From Bradyrhizobium sp. JYMT SZCCT0428 (GTDB taxonomy: Bacteria; Pseudomonadota; Alphaproteobacteria; Rhizobiales; Xanthobacteraceae), in the NCBI RefSeq assembly GCF_018131075.1, contig NZ_JAFCLS010000066.1, positions 1 through 35,376 on the forward strand: a stretch of 35,376 bases of DNA, in the 5' to 3' direction. The notes below the pieces were generated by a model. That model was not told where the DNA came from and did no database searches. It saw only the letters and a program-made list of their open reading frames with translations. This document shows, piece after piece, positions 25,131 to 33,426 of this stretch (positions are counted from its first letter, which is position 1; every line of letters starts with the position of its first letter). Position numbers and translations under genes: made by a program.

Positions 25131-26657
25131 TTAGCCGCGGATCAGCGAGAAAATCCAGCCTCTGCCGAACAGGACGAGGATTGAAACACCATAGACAAAG
25201 ATGCCGCTCACCATAAGTAACAGCAATGCGAGCTCATCGCGGAACGAGCTCATCTGCGCGAAATAAAAACTGGCGAAACGCGCGGTCAGCCAAAGGGCTA
25301 TGGCAAGCACGATGCCGGATATCGCGAACTTGGCGAGCGATCTGAGCCACTCGCGGTCCAGCTCGAGAAATCCTCTTCGCACTGCAAAACCAAGTACCAG
25401 CAGCAGATTGACCCAGGCGCCGATCGCGGTGGCGAGCGCGAGGCCGATCTGGGCCAGCGTCCCCATCAGCGCGACCTTCAGGGCGACGTTGACGGCAACG
25501 CCGGTCAGCGCCGCCTTGACCGGCGTCGCGGTGTCCTTGCGGGCATAGAAGGTGGCGACCGCGCTGCGGATCATCACGAAGGGAATGAGGCCGACGGCAT
25601 AGGCCGCCAGTGTCGCGCCCGCGGCCGCGGCGTCGGCTTTCGAAAACGCGCCGCGCGCGAACATCGCGCGCATGATCACGTCAGGCACCGTGAGGAACGC
25701 GGCGACGAACGGTATCGAAAACAACAGCGTGAAATTGAACGCCCGCCGCTGCGCCTTGGCGGCGCCGGCATGGTCTTGCGCCGTGATCCGCCGCGACATT
25801 TCCGGCAGCAGCACCGTGCCTATCGCGATCCCGATCACGCCGATCGGCAACTGGTTGAGGCGGTCGGCGTAATACAGCGCCGACAGCGCGCCGGCGGCGA
25901 GAAACGTCGCGATGATGGTGTCGGCGAACAGCGCGACCTGCGTTCCCATCGAGCCGATGGTCGCCGGCCCCAGCGCGCGAAAGAAGGCGCGGACATCGTT
26001 GTCGAGCCTGGGCATGCTGAACTTCGGCAGGATGCCGTTCTTCGCCGCGTCGCCCGCCAGCAGCAGGAATTCGAGGATGCCGGCGATCAGGACGCCCCAT
26101 GCGGCGGCATAACCGGCGCCCGGAAAGAACGCGGCCAGCGCCAATGTCGCCATCATCGACAGGTTGAGAAAGATCGGCGCCGCCGCCGCGCTGGCAAAGC
26201 GATGCATGACGTTGAGCATGCCGCCGTAAAGCGTCACCAGCGTGATCAGCAAGAGATAGGGAAAGGTGATCCGCGTCAGCGCAATCGCCAATTCGCCGCG
26301 CGCCGGATCGTCGGAGAATCCCGGCGCCAGGAGGCCGATCACCTGCGGCATGAACAGCCACGCCACCACGAGCAGCACGATCTGGGCGCCGAACAACAGC
26401 GTGAAGATGCGATCGGCGAACAGTTTTGCCGAGGTCTGGTTCTGCCCATGAAGGTGGGCATAGGCCGGCACGAACGCGGCGTTGAAGGCGCCTTCGGCGA
26501 AGATGGCGCGAAAATGATTGGGCAGCCGCAGCGCCACGAAGAACGCGTCCGCGACCGGACCTGCGCCGAGGATCGCCGCGAGCATGATGTCGCGCGCAAA
26601 ACCGGTCACGCGCGAAAGAAGCGTATAGCCGCCGACGGTGAAAATGCGCCCAAGCAT
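25131..26657 (-). CDS. murJ: Lipid II flippase MurJ
   Basis: MurJ (MviN) moves lipid II across the inner membrane for peptidoglycan synthesis. The 508-residue protein has about 14 hydrophobic helices and the family N-terminus, with SRVTGFARDIMLAAILGAG and ADAFFVALRLPNHFRAIFAEGAFNAAFVPAY. The latter holds the conserved arginines of the cavity. AFFARGAF-like motifs (here AMFARGAFSKAD) mark the middle, around residues 330-350. It is normally a single-copy essential gene. No strong Shine-Dalgarno precedes the ATG. It lies downstream of two sugar-modification genes, separated by a palindrome. Confidence 0.96.
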   Translation of the reverse strand: MLGRIFTVGGYTLLSRVTGFARDIMLAAILGAGPVADAFFVALRLPNHFRAIFAEGAFNAAFVPAYAHLHGQNQTSAKLFADRIFTLLFGAQIVLLVVAWLFMPQVIGLLAPGFSDDPARGELAIALTRITFPYLLLITLVTLYGGMLNVMHRFASAAAAPIFLNLSMMATLALAAFFPGAGYAAAWGVLIAGILEFLLLAGDAAKNGILPKFSMPRLDNDVRAFFRALGPATIGSMGTQVALFADTIIATFLAAGALSALYYADRLNQLPIGVIGIAIGTVLLPEMSRRITAQDHAGAAKAQRRAFNFTLLFSIPFVAAFLTVPDVIMRAMFARGAFSKADAAAAGATLAAYAVGLIPFVMIRSAVATFYARKDTATPVKAALTGVAVNVALKVALMGTLAQIGLALATAIGAWVNLLLVLGFAVRRGFLELDREWLRSLAKFAISGIVLAIALWLTARFASFYFAQMSSFRDELALLLLMVSGIFVYGVSILVLFGRGWIFSLIRG

Positions 26658-26679
26658 GAGCCCGCTTCTAGCGCATATT

Positions 26680-26702
26680 CGGTTCTGATTGCATCAGAAC
26701 CG
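26680..26702. repeat. Perfect palindrome CGGTTCTGAT-TGC-ATCAGAACCG
   Basis: Ten-base arms pair perfectly around TGC. The same arms occur at 33427-33449 with the loop CCA. It lies between the aminotransferase stop and the murJ start, both on the minus strand. It could serve as a terminator of the sugar genes or be one copy of a dispersed repeat. Confidence 0.8.
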
Positions 26703-26775
26703 AGAACTATATTTGTATGAACGCGCCGTCTTCACGCGAATGCTATCGGTTGTTTGACGCGTTTTCTTCGAAAAG

Positions 26776-27924
26776 CTAGGCGGAAAGCGCGCCGCGCACC
26801 GCCTGGATGACGCGATCCTGCGTCGCCTCGTCGAGATAGGCGTGCATCGGCAGGCTGAGCACTTCGCCGGAAAGCCTTTCGCTTACAGCCAGGCCACCTT
26901 CGGCCACCGGGAAGCTGCGATAGGCCGTCTGCTGGTGCAACGACTTCGGATAATAGATTGCCGTCGGAATGCCCTGCGCTTTCAGCGCGTTCGCTACCTC
27001 ATCGCGACCGCCGCCTGGAAGGCGAACCGTGTACTGCGCCCATACCGAGGTGCAGTTCTGCTGCACGCGAGGCACGATCACCATATTGCCGAGCCCTGCA
27101 TTGTAGCGCTTCGCAACAGCGTCCCGGGCCGCGATCTCGCCGGGAAATATCTTCAGCTTTTCAATCAGGATCGCCGCCTGAATCGTATCGATTCGCGCCG
27201 TCAGCCCGAGTCTGACGTTGTCGTACTTGTCGGACCCCTGGCCGTGCACGCGTACGCTTCGCAATGTCTCCGCCAGTTCGGCATCATCGGTAAAGATCGC
27301 GCCTCCATCGCCATAGCAGCCCAGCGGCTTGGCGGGGAAAAAGCTCGTCGCGGTGGCAAGACCGAACGTCCCCAGCGGTTGCCCCTTGTACGATGCGCCA
27401 AAGCTCTGGGCAGCATCATCGAGGACAAACAATTTCTCTGCTTCGGCGACCTCGGCAAGCGCGTCATGGTCGGCCGGCTGCCCAAACAGATCGACCGGAA
27501 TGATCGCCCTTGGCTTGAGGCCCTTCTTCTTCGCGACAGAAATCCCGTCCTTCAACGAAGCGATGTCGATGTTGAATGTCTCTTCGTTTACGTCGACGAA
27601 AACTGGGGTCGCGCCGAGAAGTGCAACGACTTCCCCCGTCGCACAGAAGGTAAATGACGGGCAAAACACGGCGTCGCCTGGGCCAACTTTCCTGGCGAGC
27701 AGCACCATGAGCAATGCATCCGTTCCGCTCGCGCACGCCACCACGTGCTTCGCACCACAGTAAGCCGCGAGATCTGCCTCCAGACGGGCGACTTCCGGCC
27801 CATTGATGAATTGGCAATGCTCCAATACCCGCGCAACGGCATCGTCGATGCGGCTTCCAAGACTGCGTCGCTGCGCGGCAATGTCAGTGAATGCGATGGG
27901 TTGGGCTGGCATATGTTGGTTCAT
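26776..27924 (-). CDS. DegT/DnrJ/EryC1/StrS-family sugar aminotransferase
   Basis: A PLP-dependent aminotransferase, 382 residues, acting on nucleotide-linked keto-sugars in the cytoplasm. Family features are the N-terminal FTDIAAQRRSL, the cofactor-binding ASGTDALLMVL, the strand-turn VFCPSFTFCATGEVV, DAAQSFGA, and the Schiff-base lysine in FFPAKPLGCYGDGG at about residue 200. The sequence resembles WbpE, which makes UDP-2-acetamido-3-amino-2,3-dideoxy-glucuronic acid. It is preceded 42 bases upstream by a Gfo/Idh/MocA dehydrogenase, the WbpB-like partner, so the two probably act in sequence. The acetyltransferase (WbpD) is absent here. GAGGG lies 5 bases before the ATG. Confidence 0.92.
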   Translation of the reverse strand: MNQHMPAQPIAFTDIAAQRRSLGSRIDDAVARVLEHCQFINGPEVARLEADLAAYCGAKHVVACASGTDALLMVLLARKVGPGDAVFCPSFTFCATGEVVALLGATPVFVDVNEETFNIDIASLKDGISVAKKKGLKPRAIIPVDLFGQPADHDALAEVAEAEKLFVLDDAAQSFGASYKGQPLGTFGLATATSFFPAKPLGCYGDGGAIFTDDAELAETLRSVRVHGQGSDKYDNVRLGLTARIDTIQAAILIEKLKIFPGEIAARDAVAKRYNAGLGNMVIVPRVQQNCTSVWAQYTVRLPGGGRDEVANALKAQGIPTAIYYPKSLHQQTAYRSFPVAEGGLAVSERLSGEVLSLPMHAYLDEATQDRVIQAVRGALSA

Positions 27925-27966
27925 GTAACCCTCTTATTGATTGGTCCGACTGGCTGCCGGTCAAGA

Positions 27967-28983
27967 TCAGCCGGCGACGCGGCGCGGACCCTTGCGCGCG
28001 GAGGAAGCCGCGGGCCGGGCCGGCGCTTCGAGGCAGCGGATCGCGATTTCGAGGCTGGCGACGCCCTCCTCGCCGGTAACCGCCGGCACATTGCCTGACC
28101 GGACGGCATCGAGGAACGCGATCAATTCGGCGCGCAGCGGCTCGTCATGGCCGACCGGCAGATGACGCATCGAATAGCTGCCGTCGGGCTTGAAGCCGAA
28201 GCACTCCGTCACCTGACGTGTGAGCAGGTCGCCCATCACATATTTGCCGCGGGTCGCGACCGTGACGTTGCGCGCCTTGAACGGCGTCAGCCAGTTGGTG
28301 TTGATATGGGCGAGCACGCCCGAGGCGGTGCGGAACTGCAGCAGCGCGATGTCCTCGCGCTCGGCGATCGCGCTGGAGAGCTGCGGCTGCACCTCGACGA
28401 TGTCGGATTCGGTGAACCAGCGGATCAGGTCGATATCGTGCACGGCCAGATCGATGACGACGCCGACATTCGACATCCGCGGCGGAAACGGCCCGACCCT
28501 CGTGATGCCGATGGAAAGGATGTCCTCGCCCGAGATCGCCTGCTTGATCGCCGCGACCGCCGGATTGAAGCGCTCGACATGGCCGACCATCAGCGTGACC
28601 CCGGCGCGCTGCGCGGCGTCGACGATGTCCCGCCCCTCCTCGACCGTGGGCGCAATCGGCTTCTCGACCAGGATATGGATCTTGCGCGCGATGCAGGCGA
28701 GCGCGACCTCATGATGCAGATGGGTCGGAGCCGCGATCGTGACCGCATCGACACCCTCCGCCAGCAATTCTTCGAGACTCTCGAAAGCGCGGCAGCCTGC
28801 GAGTTCGGTGGCGCGCAGGCGATGCTCCGGCAGCGGGTCGACGATACCGACCAGCGCGACGCCCGGCAGGCCCGCCAGCACGCGGGCATGGTTGCTGCCC
28901 ATTACCCCGGCACCGATCACACCTACGCGCAGTTCACGCGCGGCGCCGCTCTTCGCGTCCGATCCGGACCCTTTAAAACCCAT
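27967..28983 (-). CDS. Gfo/Idh/MocA-family sugar dehydrogenase (WbpB-like)
   Basis: An NAD-dependent oxidoreductase of 338 residues. The Rossmann motif VGVIGAGVMGSNHARVLAG lies at 20-38, the EKP motif in LVEKPIAP near 110, and the conserved histidine region HDIDLIRWF near 190. WbpB-type members oxidise position 3 of UDP-N-acetylglucosaminuronate to the 3-keto form, which the following aminotransferase uses. I start at ATG 28983, which gives a normal N-terminus; the longer frame to 29043 adds 20 residues without a Shine-Dalgarno. A weak GGGG is at about -8. The pair suggests a diamino or 3-amino sugar for a surface polysaccharide. Confidence 0.9.
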   Translation of the reverse strand: MGFKGSGSDAKSGAARELRVGVIGAGVMGSNHARVLAGLPGVALVGIVDPLPEHRLRATELAGCRAFESLEELLAEGVDAVTIAAPTHLHHEVALACIARKIHILVEKPIAPTVEEGRDIVDAAQRAGVTLMVGHVERFNPAVAAIKQAISGEDILSIGITRVGPFPPRMSNVGVVIDLAVHDIDLIRWFTESDIVEVQPQLSSAIAEREDIALLQFRTASGVLAHINTNWLTPFKARNVTVATRGKYVMGDLLTRQVTECFGFKPDGSYSMRHLPVGHDEPLRAELIAFLDAVRSGNVPAVTGEEGVASLEIAIRCLEAPARPAASSARKGPRRVAG

Positions 28984-29205
28984 GTTGTCGACCCCAACAG
29001 ACTTTTCGCCAGTCCCCGGCGGTTCTCTAGCACGCCGCCACAAATGTGGCGAACGCCATCCCCGCTATCCGGACACGTTTTGATTCAAAGAGTTACAGCC
29101 CAGGAGGCACTTGGAGAAGCGATCTGGCAGGACTCATGGGGGCTTAGGCCACCGCAATATGGAGGAATTAAGTGCTTGGCCGAGGGCTGTGGGAGCCCGT
29201 CCTGA
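28984..29205 (-). promoter_or_regulatory. Promoter region of the sugar-gene pair
   Basis: A 222-base gap between the caspase-like gene stop and the dehydrogenase start, both on the minus strand. No gene is seen. It should hold the terminator of the first and the promoter of the second, but no specific boxes were picked out. Confidence 0.35.
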
Positions 29206-31320
29206 CTAACCGCCGGACAGGCTTTCCCGCAGCCGGATGACCTGAGGCCGCAACTGCTCGCAGGCCAGTTCGCGCTCGAATCGAACCACATCCTCGCGTG
29301 ACTGGCTGGCGCGCAGCTTGGCCAAGGTGGCCCTCTCCTCGTCACAGCTTCGGACCTGGACAATCGGCGCGGGTTGCGCCGGCTTCGCCCCTGATGGCGC
29401 AGACTGGGCGGATTGAAGGGTTGGCGGGTTGGCCGCCGCCGACGGCTGATCCGGCTGCGGCGCGTCCTTTGCGGTTTCCTTGGCAATTTCCTTGGGCAGG
29501 CTCTCGCGCAGGCGCACGATTTGCGGGCGCAACCGTTCGCAGCCAAGATCACGCTCCAGGGCGGCCAGATCGGCGTGCGAAGGATTGGCGCGGATCTTGG
29601 CAAGCCTGGCTTCGTCCTTCTTGCATTCGGGTGCCGGTGCGACAGTCGCAACGGCGACCTTCGGTTCCGGCGGCTTCGGGGCGGCTTCCTGTTTCGGCGC
29701 GGCCGGCGGCGGCGGCGACGCAATAACCAAGGCCGGCGGCGGGGCAATTTTTTCAACGACAGGCTTGACCTGCGCGGCGATGGCCGGCGCCGCATTGGCG
29801 ACCGCCGAGAGGCTTTCCCGCAACCGCAGAATCTGGGCACGCAATTTCTCGCAGCTCAGGCTCCGCTCCAACTCGGTGACGGCCTCGAGCGACGGGTTGC
29901 TGCGCAACTGCGCCAGCATGGCGCTGTCGCGATCACAGGGATCGGCAGGCGACGGCGCGGCCTCAGTCGGCGGCGGCACCGTCCGGATGTCGGTCGATAT
30001 GCCGGCGAGCGACGGACTGGTCGGCTCCTTGCGATCGATCGCGGCGATCTTGGTCCAAGCCTGCTCGGCCAGCAATTGCGCAGCCTCTTCACGCAGCTTG
30101 CGCTCCCGCTCGGCCGCGAGCTTCACACGTTGCTCTTCCTGGGCCTTTGCGGCTTCCCGCTCCTTGCGCTCCTTCTCGGCCACGAGCCGCAAGCGCTGCT
30201 CTTCCTGCGCCTGGGCAGCCTCGCGCTCCTTGCGGACTTTTTCAGCCGCCGCCTGCGCGCGAAGGGTCTCCTGCTTGCGCAGCGCCTCTTCCTGCTCGGC
30301 CAGTTTGCGCAGCGCCGCTTCGCGTTCGGCCTTGCGCTGTTCTTCCGCGAGCCTTGCTGCTTCGCGCTGCCGGGCCTCCTGGTTCTGGCGTTCGCGAATA
30401 GCGGCCTCGATGCGCTGGATGCGGTTCTGCGCCTCCGGCACGTAGCTCGACGTCGAGAACTTGGCGATGAAGTCCTGCAGCACGGCGGGATCAGGCGAGT
30501 CCTTGATCTTGTCGAACGCGATCCGGTCGGTCTGGTTGAGATAGTAATTGCTCAGCAGCGACACATAGGTTTCCGGGCGCTGGCGGCCGCCGGTCTGGGC
30601 GTTGACGTCGGCGGCGACGCGGCGGAACAATTGTTCGATTTCGAGGCCGGGCTCCTTGAGCCGCTTCAGGAAAGCGCTGGTGAACGGGCTGTTGCGGCCG
30701 TCGCCGTCGGCGGCGACTTCATCCGCCGCGGTGGAATAGGCCACCACCATGCCCTGCGCCTTGTCGATCTTGGCGAGCCCGCCGCGCACGGCGTCGATGG
30801 CGCGGCTGTCGCCGGACTTCTTCTTGCGGCGAAGCGCGTTGACGATCGGATTGTTGCGGCATGCATCGAGGATCACGATCTTGACGCCGTCGCCGCGGTC
30901 GAGCGCGGCGCGCACGTCGTCGAGCGGCGTCATCTGGTAGCGGAAACTGATCTCGTCCTCGACTTCGGCGTCGGTCGGCATCAGGAAGTTGCGGCCCTGA
31001 TACTGGACGGCATGACCGGCGTAATAGAACAGCGCCGCGTCGGCGTCGGTCGCCAGCCTGGCGAATTTGGCCATGTTCAGGTCGAGATCGCGCTTGTTGG
31101 CGTCGATCGCTTGCAAGACTTCGAAACCGACCCCGCGGAGTGCCGCGGCAACGTCCGTGGCGTCGTTCTTCGGATTGGCCAGGAACAGGCTCGCATTGCT
31201 GTAGTTCGAGTTGCCTACAACCAGCGCAACGCGCCGGTCAGCCTTCGCAACGCTGATCGAACAGGTCAGCAGCACGAGACTATACAGAGCTGCAATCCAG
31301 ATCGGACGACGTGTGCTCAT
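29206..31320 (-). CDS. Secreted caspase-like (peptidase C14) protein with coiled coil and three Cys repeats
   Basis: A 704-residue protein of the bacterial caspase/metacaspase group. Residues 1-27 are a signal peptide, so it is periplasmic or membrane-attached. The caspase domain (about 28-260) begins RRVALVVGNSNY; the catalytic dyad is His103 in YYAGHAVQ and Cys154 in LDACRNNP. A charged region rich in RKEREAA heptads (about 310-430) is a predicted long coiled coil. The C-terminal part has three copies of a 43-residue repeat, each starting with Cys and ending RLRESL, with a second Cys 28 residues later, joined by proline- and alanine-rich linkers. GGAG 6 bases upstream supports the start. 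A DUF4399 gene lies 24 bases upstream in the same operon. Cleavage targets are unknown. Confidence 0.93.
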   Translation of the reverse strand: MSTRRPIWIAALYSLVLLTCSISVAKADRRVALVVGNSNYSNASLFLANPKNDATDVAAALRGVGFEVLQAIDANKRDLDLNMAKFARLATDADAALFYYAGHAVQYQGRNFLMPTDAEVEDEISFRYQMTPLDDVRAALDRGDGVKIVILDACRNNPIVNALRRKKKSGDSRAIDAVRGGLAKIDKAQGMVVAYSTAADEVAADGDGRNSPFTSAFLKRLKEPGLEIEQLFRRVAADVNAQTGGRQRPETYVSLLSNYYLNQTDRIAFDKIKDSPDPAVLQDFIAKFSTSSYVPEAQNRIQRIEAAIRERQNQEARQREAARLAEEQRKAEREAALRKLAEQEEALRKQETLRAQAAAEKVRKEREAAQAQEEQRLRLVAEKERKEREAAKAQEEQRVKLAAERERKLREEAAQLLAEQAWTKIAAIDRKEPTSPSLAGISTDIRTVPPPTEAAPSPADPCDRDSAMLAQLRSNPSLEAVTELERSLSCEKLRAQILRLRESLSAVANAAPAIAAQVKPVVEKIAPPPALVIASPPPPAAPKQEAAPKPPEPKVAVATVAPAPECKKDEARLAKIRANPSHADLAALERDLGCERLRPQIVRLRESLPKEIAKETAKDAPQPDQPSAAANPPTLQSAQSAPSGAKPAQPAPIVQVRSCDEERATLAKLRASQSREDVVRFERELACEQLRPQVIRLRESLSGG
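29218..29346 (-). repeat. Caspase 43-residue repeat, unit 3
   Basis: Starts CDEERATLAKLRAS and ends QLRPQVIRLRESL, with cysteines at unit positions 1 and 29. It lies 2 residues before the protein end (SGG). Confidence 0.8.
29497..29625 (-). repeat. Caspase 43-residue repeat, unit 2
   Basis: Starts CKKDEARLAKIRAN and ends RLRPQIVRLRESL, with cysteines at unit positions 1 and 29, in the same length and phase as units 1 and 3. Confidence 0.8.
29809..29937 (-). repeat. Caspase 43-residue repeat, unit 1
   Basis: Starts CDRDSAMLAQLRSN and ends KLRAQILRLRESL, with cysteines at unit positions 1 and 29. It follows the coiled coil and a short linker. Confidence 0.8.
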
Positions 31321-31344
31321 ATCAGGCTCCGGAACTGCCCCCCT

Positions 31345-32271
31345 TTAGTAATAGCGACGATATTTGCGATACTTCTTCTTTGCAGGCGGACGGCCGCTGG
31401 CGGTGACCGTGACCGTGATCGGTTCCGACAGCAACGGCGGATCGTGCGGGATGTGGAGCTCGTCGGCCAGCAGCAATCGCAGGGTATGCTTGCCGAGCGG
31501 CAGCGTGATCTTGGCTTCGGTCTGGCCGGCGCCGAAATGCAGATGATTGAAGTCGGCGGGAATCGGCAAATCGAGGTTGGGCACGTCGGTATCGATCAAC
31601 AGATGGTGGTGACCGGTGTTGACCTTCTCGAAGCCGGCGGGTGCAACGCCCATGCCGATCAGGCCGAAACGGATGACCGGCGTCGGCGTGACATAGCCGC
31701 GATTCTTCGGAAACACGAAATATACCTTGGCGCCTTCCGGCGATTTCTTGCGGCCTGTGCTGGCGGGGGCGGTCGTTGCCGGCGCCGCCGCAGATGCCGA
31801 CGCCGCAGGCACCTGGGAGGCGGCAACCACGCGAATCTTGATCCGCTCGGAGATCAGCGGAATCGTATTGGGGATGTGGTCCTTGTCGCCCAGCACCAGC
31901 TGCAGGGTGTGCTCGCCTTCCGGCAAGGTCACTTCGGCCTCGGTCTGCCCCGCGCCAAAATGCAGATGATTGAAGTCGCTCGGTATCGGCTGATCGAGCG
32001 GCGGCAGCTCGGCGTCGATCAGCAAATGGTGGTGTCCGGCGTTCGCCTTGTCGGAGCCGGCGGGCGCGACGCCCATGCCCTTGAGGCCGAAATTCACGGT
32101 GAAGGTGGTGGGTACCGTCTGGCCATCCTTGAGACCAACGAAGTAAACGGCCGCACCGGGGGGCGAGGGATTGGGACCGCCAACCGGCTTTTGCTGTCCG
32201 TGGCTCGCTCCGATCGTTCCTGCCAGCATCAAAAGCGAAACAGCAATTCCGGTCGATACTTTCGAGAACAC
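31345..32271 (-). CDS. Secreted tandem DUF4399 protein
   Basis: A 308-residue exported protein with a signal peptide (residues 1-26, ending SHG) and two copies of the DUF4399 domain, about 38-140 and 175-298. Each copy carries the family's histidine cluster GHHHLLID, the DFNHLHFGAGQTEA stretch, and a GEHTLQL- or GKHTLRL-type strand followed by a conserved D/H pair. The two copies are linked by an alanine-rich hinge. The histidines look like a possible metal site, but the function of DUF4399 is not known. The start is GTG at 32271 with AGGAGG 5 bases upstream. It is the first gene of an operon with the caspase-like gene, and is divergent from a SUMF1-like gene. The C-terminus is lysine-, arginine- and tyrosine-rich. 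Confidence 0.88.
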   Translation of the reverse strand: MFSKVSTGIAVSLLMLAGTIGASHGQQKPVGGPNPSPPGAAVYFVGLKDGQTVPTTFTVNFGLKGMGVAPAGSDKANAGHHHLLIDAELPPLDQPIPSDFNHLHFGAGQTEAEVTLPEGEHTLQLVLGDKDHIPNTIPLISERIKIRVVAASQVPAASASAAAPATTAPASTGRKKSPEGAKVYFVFPKNRGYVTPTPVIRFGLIGMGVAPAGFEKVNTGHHHLLIDTDVPNLDLPIPADFNHLHFGAGQTEAKITLPLGKHTLRLLLADELHIPHDPPLLSEPITVTVTASGRPPAKKKYRKYRRYY

Positions 32272-32581
32272 ACACGCCTCCTAAAATCAGGACGGGCCGG
32301 CGGCCAAAATCTCAAATAACTCAAGAACTGTAATGCGTCTGTGAAATAGTACACTGGATTTAAGCCATTGAATATCGTCCTGTCTGGAGCAGCGGACCGG
32401 CCGTTACTCCGTCTCAGCGGCATCCGGCGGCCCCGGACGAACAGGAACAGCTTGAATACCATAGTACCTCAAAACTAACTGACGATAGCGACACTGCGAC
32501 TTTTGATTTTATGGAGGGTTGCGGGCACGATGGACCGACAGGCGGCGCAGGACGACCGGCGCAATTGAGGCCGAGGGTACG
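32272..32581. promoter_or_regulatory. Divergent promoter region of caspase and SUMF1-like modules
   Basis: These 310 bases hold no supported gene. The part from about 32300 to 32370 is AT-rich and may contain the promoters of both directions. A 12-codon ATG frame at 32530-32568, after TGGAGGG, precedes the SUMF1-like gene; a leader peptide is possible but unproven. A GAGGG near 32573 is the Shine-Dalgarno for 32582. Confidence 0.4.
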
Positions 32582-33373
32582 ATGTTCAGATTTTTTGCTT
32601 TTTTGATATTTCTGCTCGCGGCCGGACCGGCCGCCGCCCAGTCCGCCGCGCCACCGGAACCCGGCGAACTGTTCCGCGACTGTCCGGATTGCCCGGAAAT
32701 GGTGGTGGTGCCGTCGGGCGAATTTGACATGGGCGGCAAGGACAGCCCGTACGAGGGACCGCCGCACCGGGTCACCATCGCCAAGAACTTCGCGATCGAA
32801 CGGCGCGAAACCAGTTTCGCCGAGTGGGATGCGTGCGTCTCGGACGGCAAATGCAGGCACCGGCCGGACGACCGCGGCTGGGGTCGCGGCGATCAGCCGG
32901 TCATCGACGTGAGCTGGGAGGACGCCAAGGCGTTTGTTCTATGGCTGACGCAGAAGACCGGCCGCAACTACCGCCTGCCGAGCGAGGCCGAGTGGGAATA
33001 TGCGGCGCGCGCCGGCACCACGACCACCTACTGGTGGGGCAAGGAGGTCGGCAAGTCGAACGCCAATTGCGACAATTGCGGCGACTCGCTACGCCGGACG
33101 ATGCGGACCGGATCCTATCGGCCAAACGGCTTCGGGCTCTACGACACATCCGGAAACGTCTACGAATGGGTCGAGGACTGCTGGAACGACAATTACAAGA
33201 ATGCGCCCAAGGACGGCTCCGCCTGGACGCAAGGACAATGCCGTCAGCGCGTGCTGCGCGGCGGATCGTTCGCCAACAAGGCCAATACGGTCACATCGGC
33301 GGCGCGTTACCGGTACGATCTCGACGTGCGCTATTTCGCCAACGGTTTTCGCGTCGTGCGGGACGTTCAGTAA
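32582..33373 (+). CDS. Secreted SUMF1-like protein without the formylglycine cysteines
   Basis: A 263-residue exported protein; residues 1-20 are a signal peptide ending AAA. The rest is a SUMF1/FGE-sulfatase fold: MVVVPSGEFDMGG at the start, HRVTIAKNFAIERRETSFAEWDACV, VIDVSWEDAKAFVLWL, YRLPSEAEWEYAARAGT and GLYDTSGNVYEWVED. The last part reads VLRGGSFANKANTVTSAARYRYD...NGFRVVRD. In genuine formylglycine-generating enzymes this end has two catalytic cysteines (a C-x4-C-like pair after RGGSW); none is present here, so copper-dependent FGE activity is unlikely. It may bind a ligand or peptide instead. It is divergent from the DUF4399-caspase operon; fusions of caspase and SUMF1 domains exist in related genomes as I recall, which supports a joint role. 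Confidence 0.92.
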   Translation: MFRFFAFLIFLLAAGPAAAQSAAPPEPGELFRDCPDCPEMVVVPSGEFDMGGKDSPYEGPPHRVTIAKNFAIERRETSFAEWDACVSDGKCRHRPDDRGWGRGDQPVIDVSWEDAKAFVLWLTQKTGRNYRLPSEAEWEYAARAGTTTTYWWGKEVGKSNANCDNCGDSLRRTMRTGSYRPNGFGLYDTSGNVYEWVEDCWNDNYKNAPKDGSAWTQGQCRQRVLRGGSFANKANTVTSAARYRYDLDVRYFANGFRVVRDVQ

Positions 33374-33426
33374 CCCCGCACCTCAATCCCGTATTCGGCA
33401 TTTTCGAGCGAACAGCAAGCGAGCTT

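Noticed and set aside
29413..32319. A 968-codon plus-strand open frame across the caspase and DUF4399 genes
   Set aside because: It is antisense to two well-supported genes, is extremely Arg/Gly/Leu-rich and has no known motif or ribosome site. Long antisense frames are expected in high-GC DNA.
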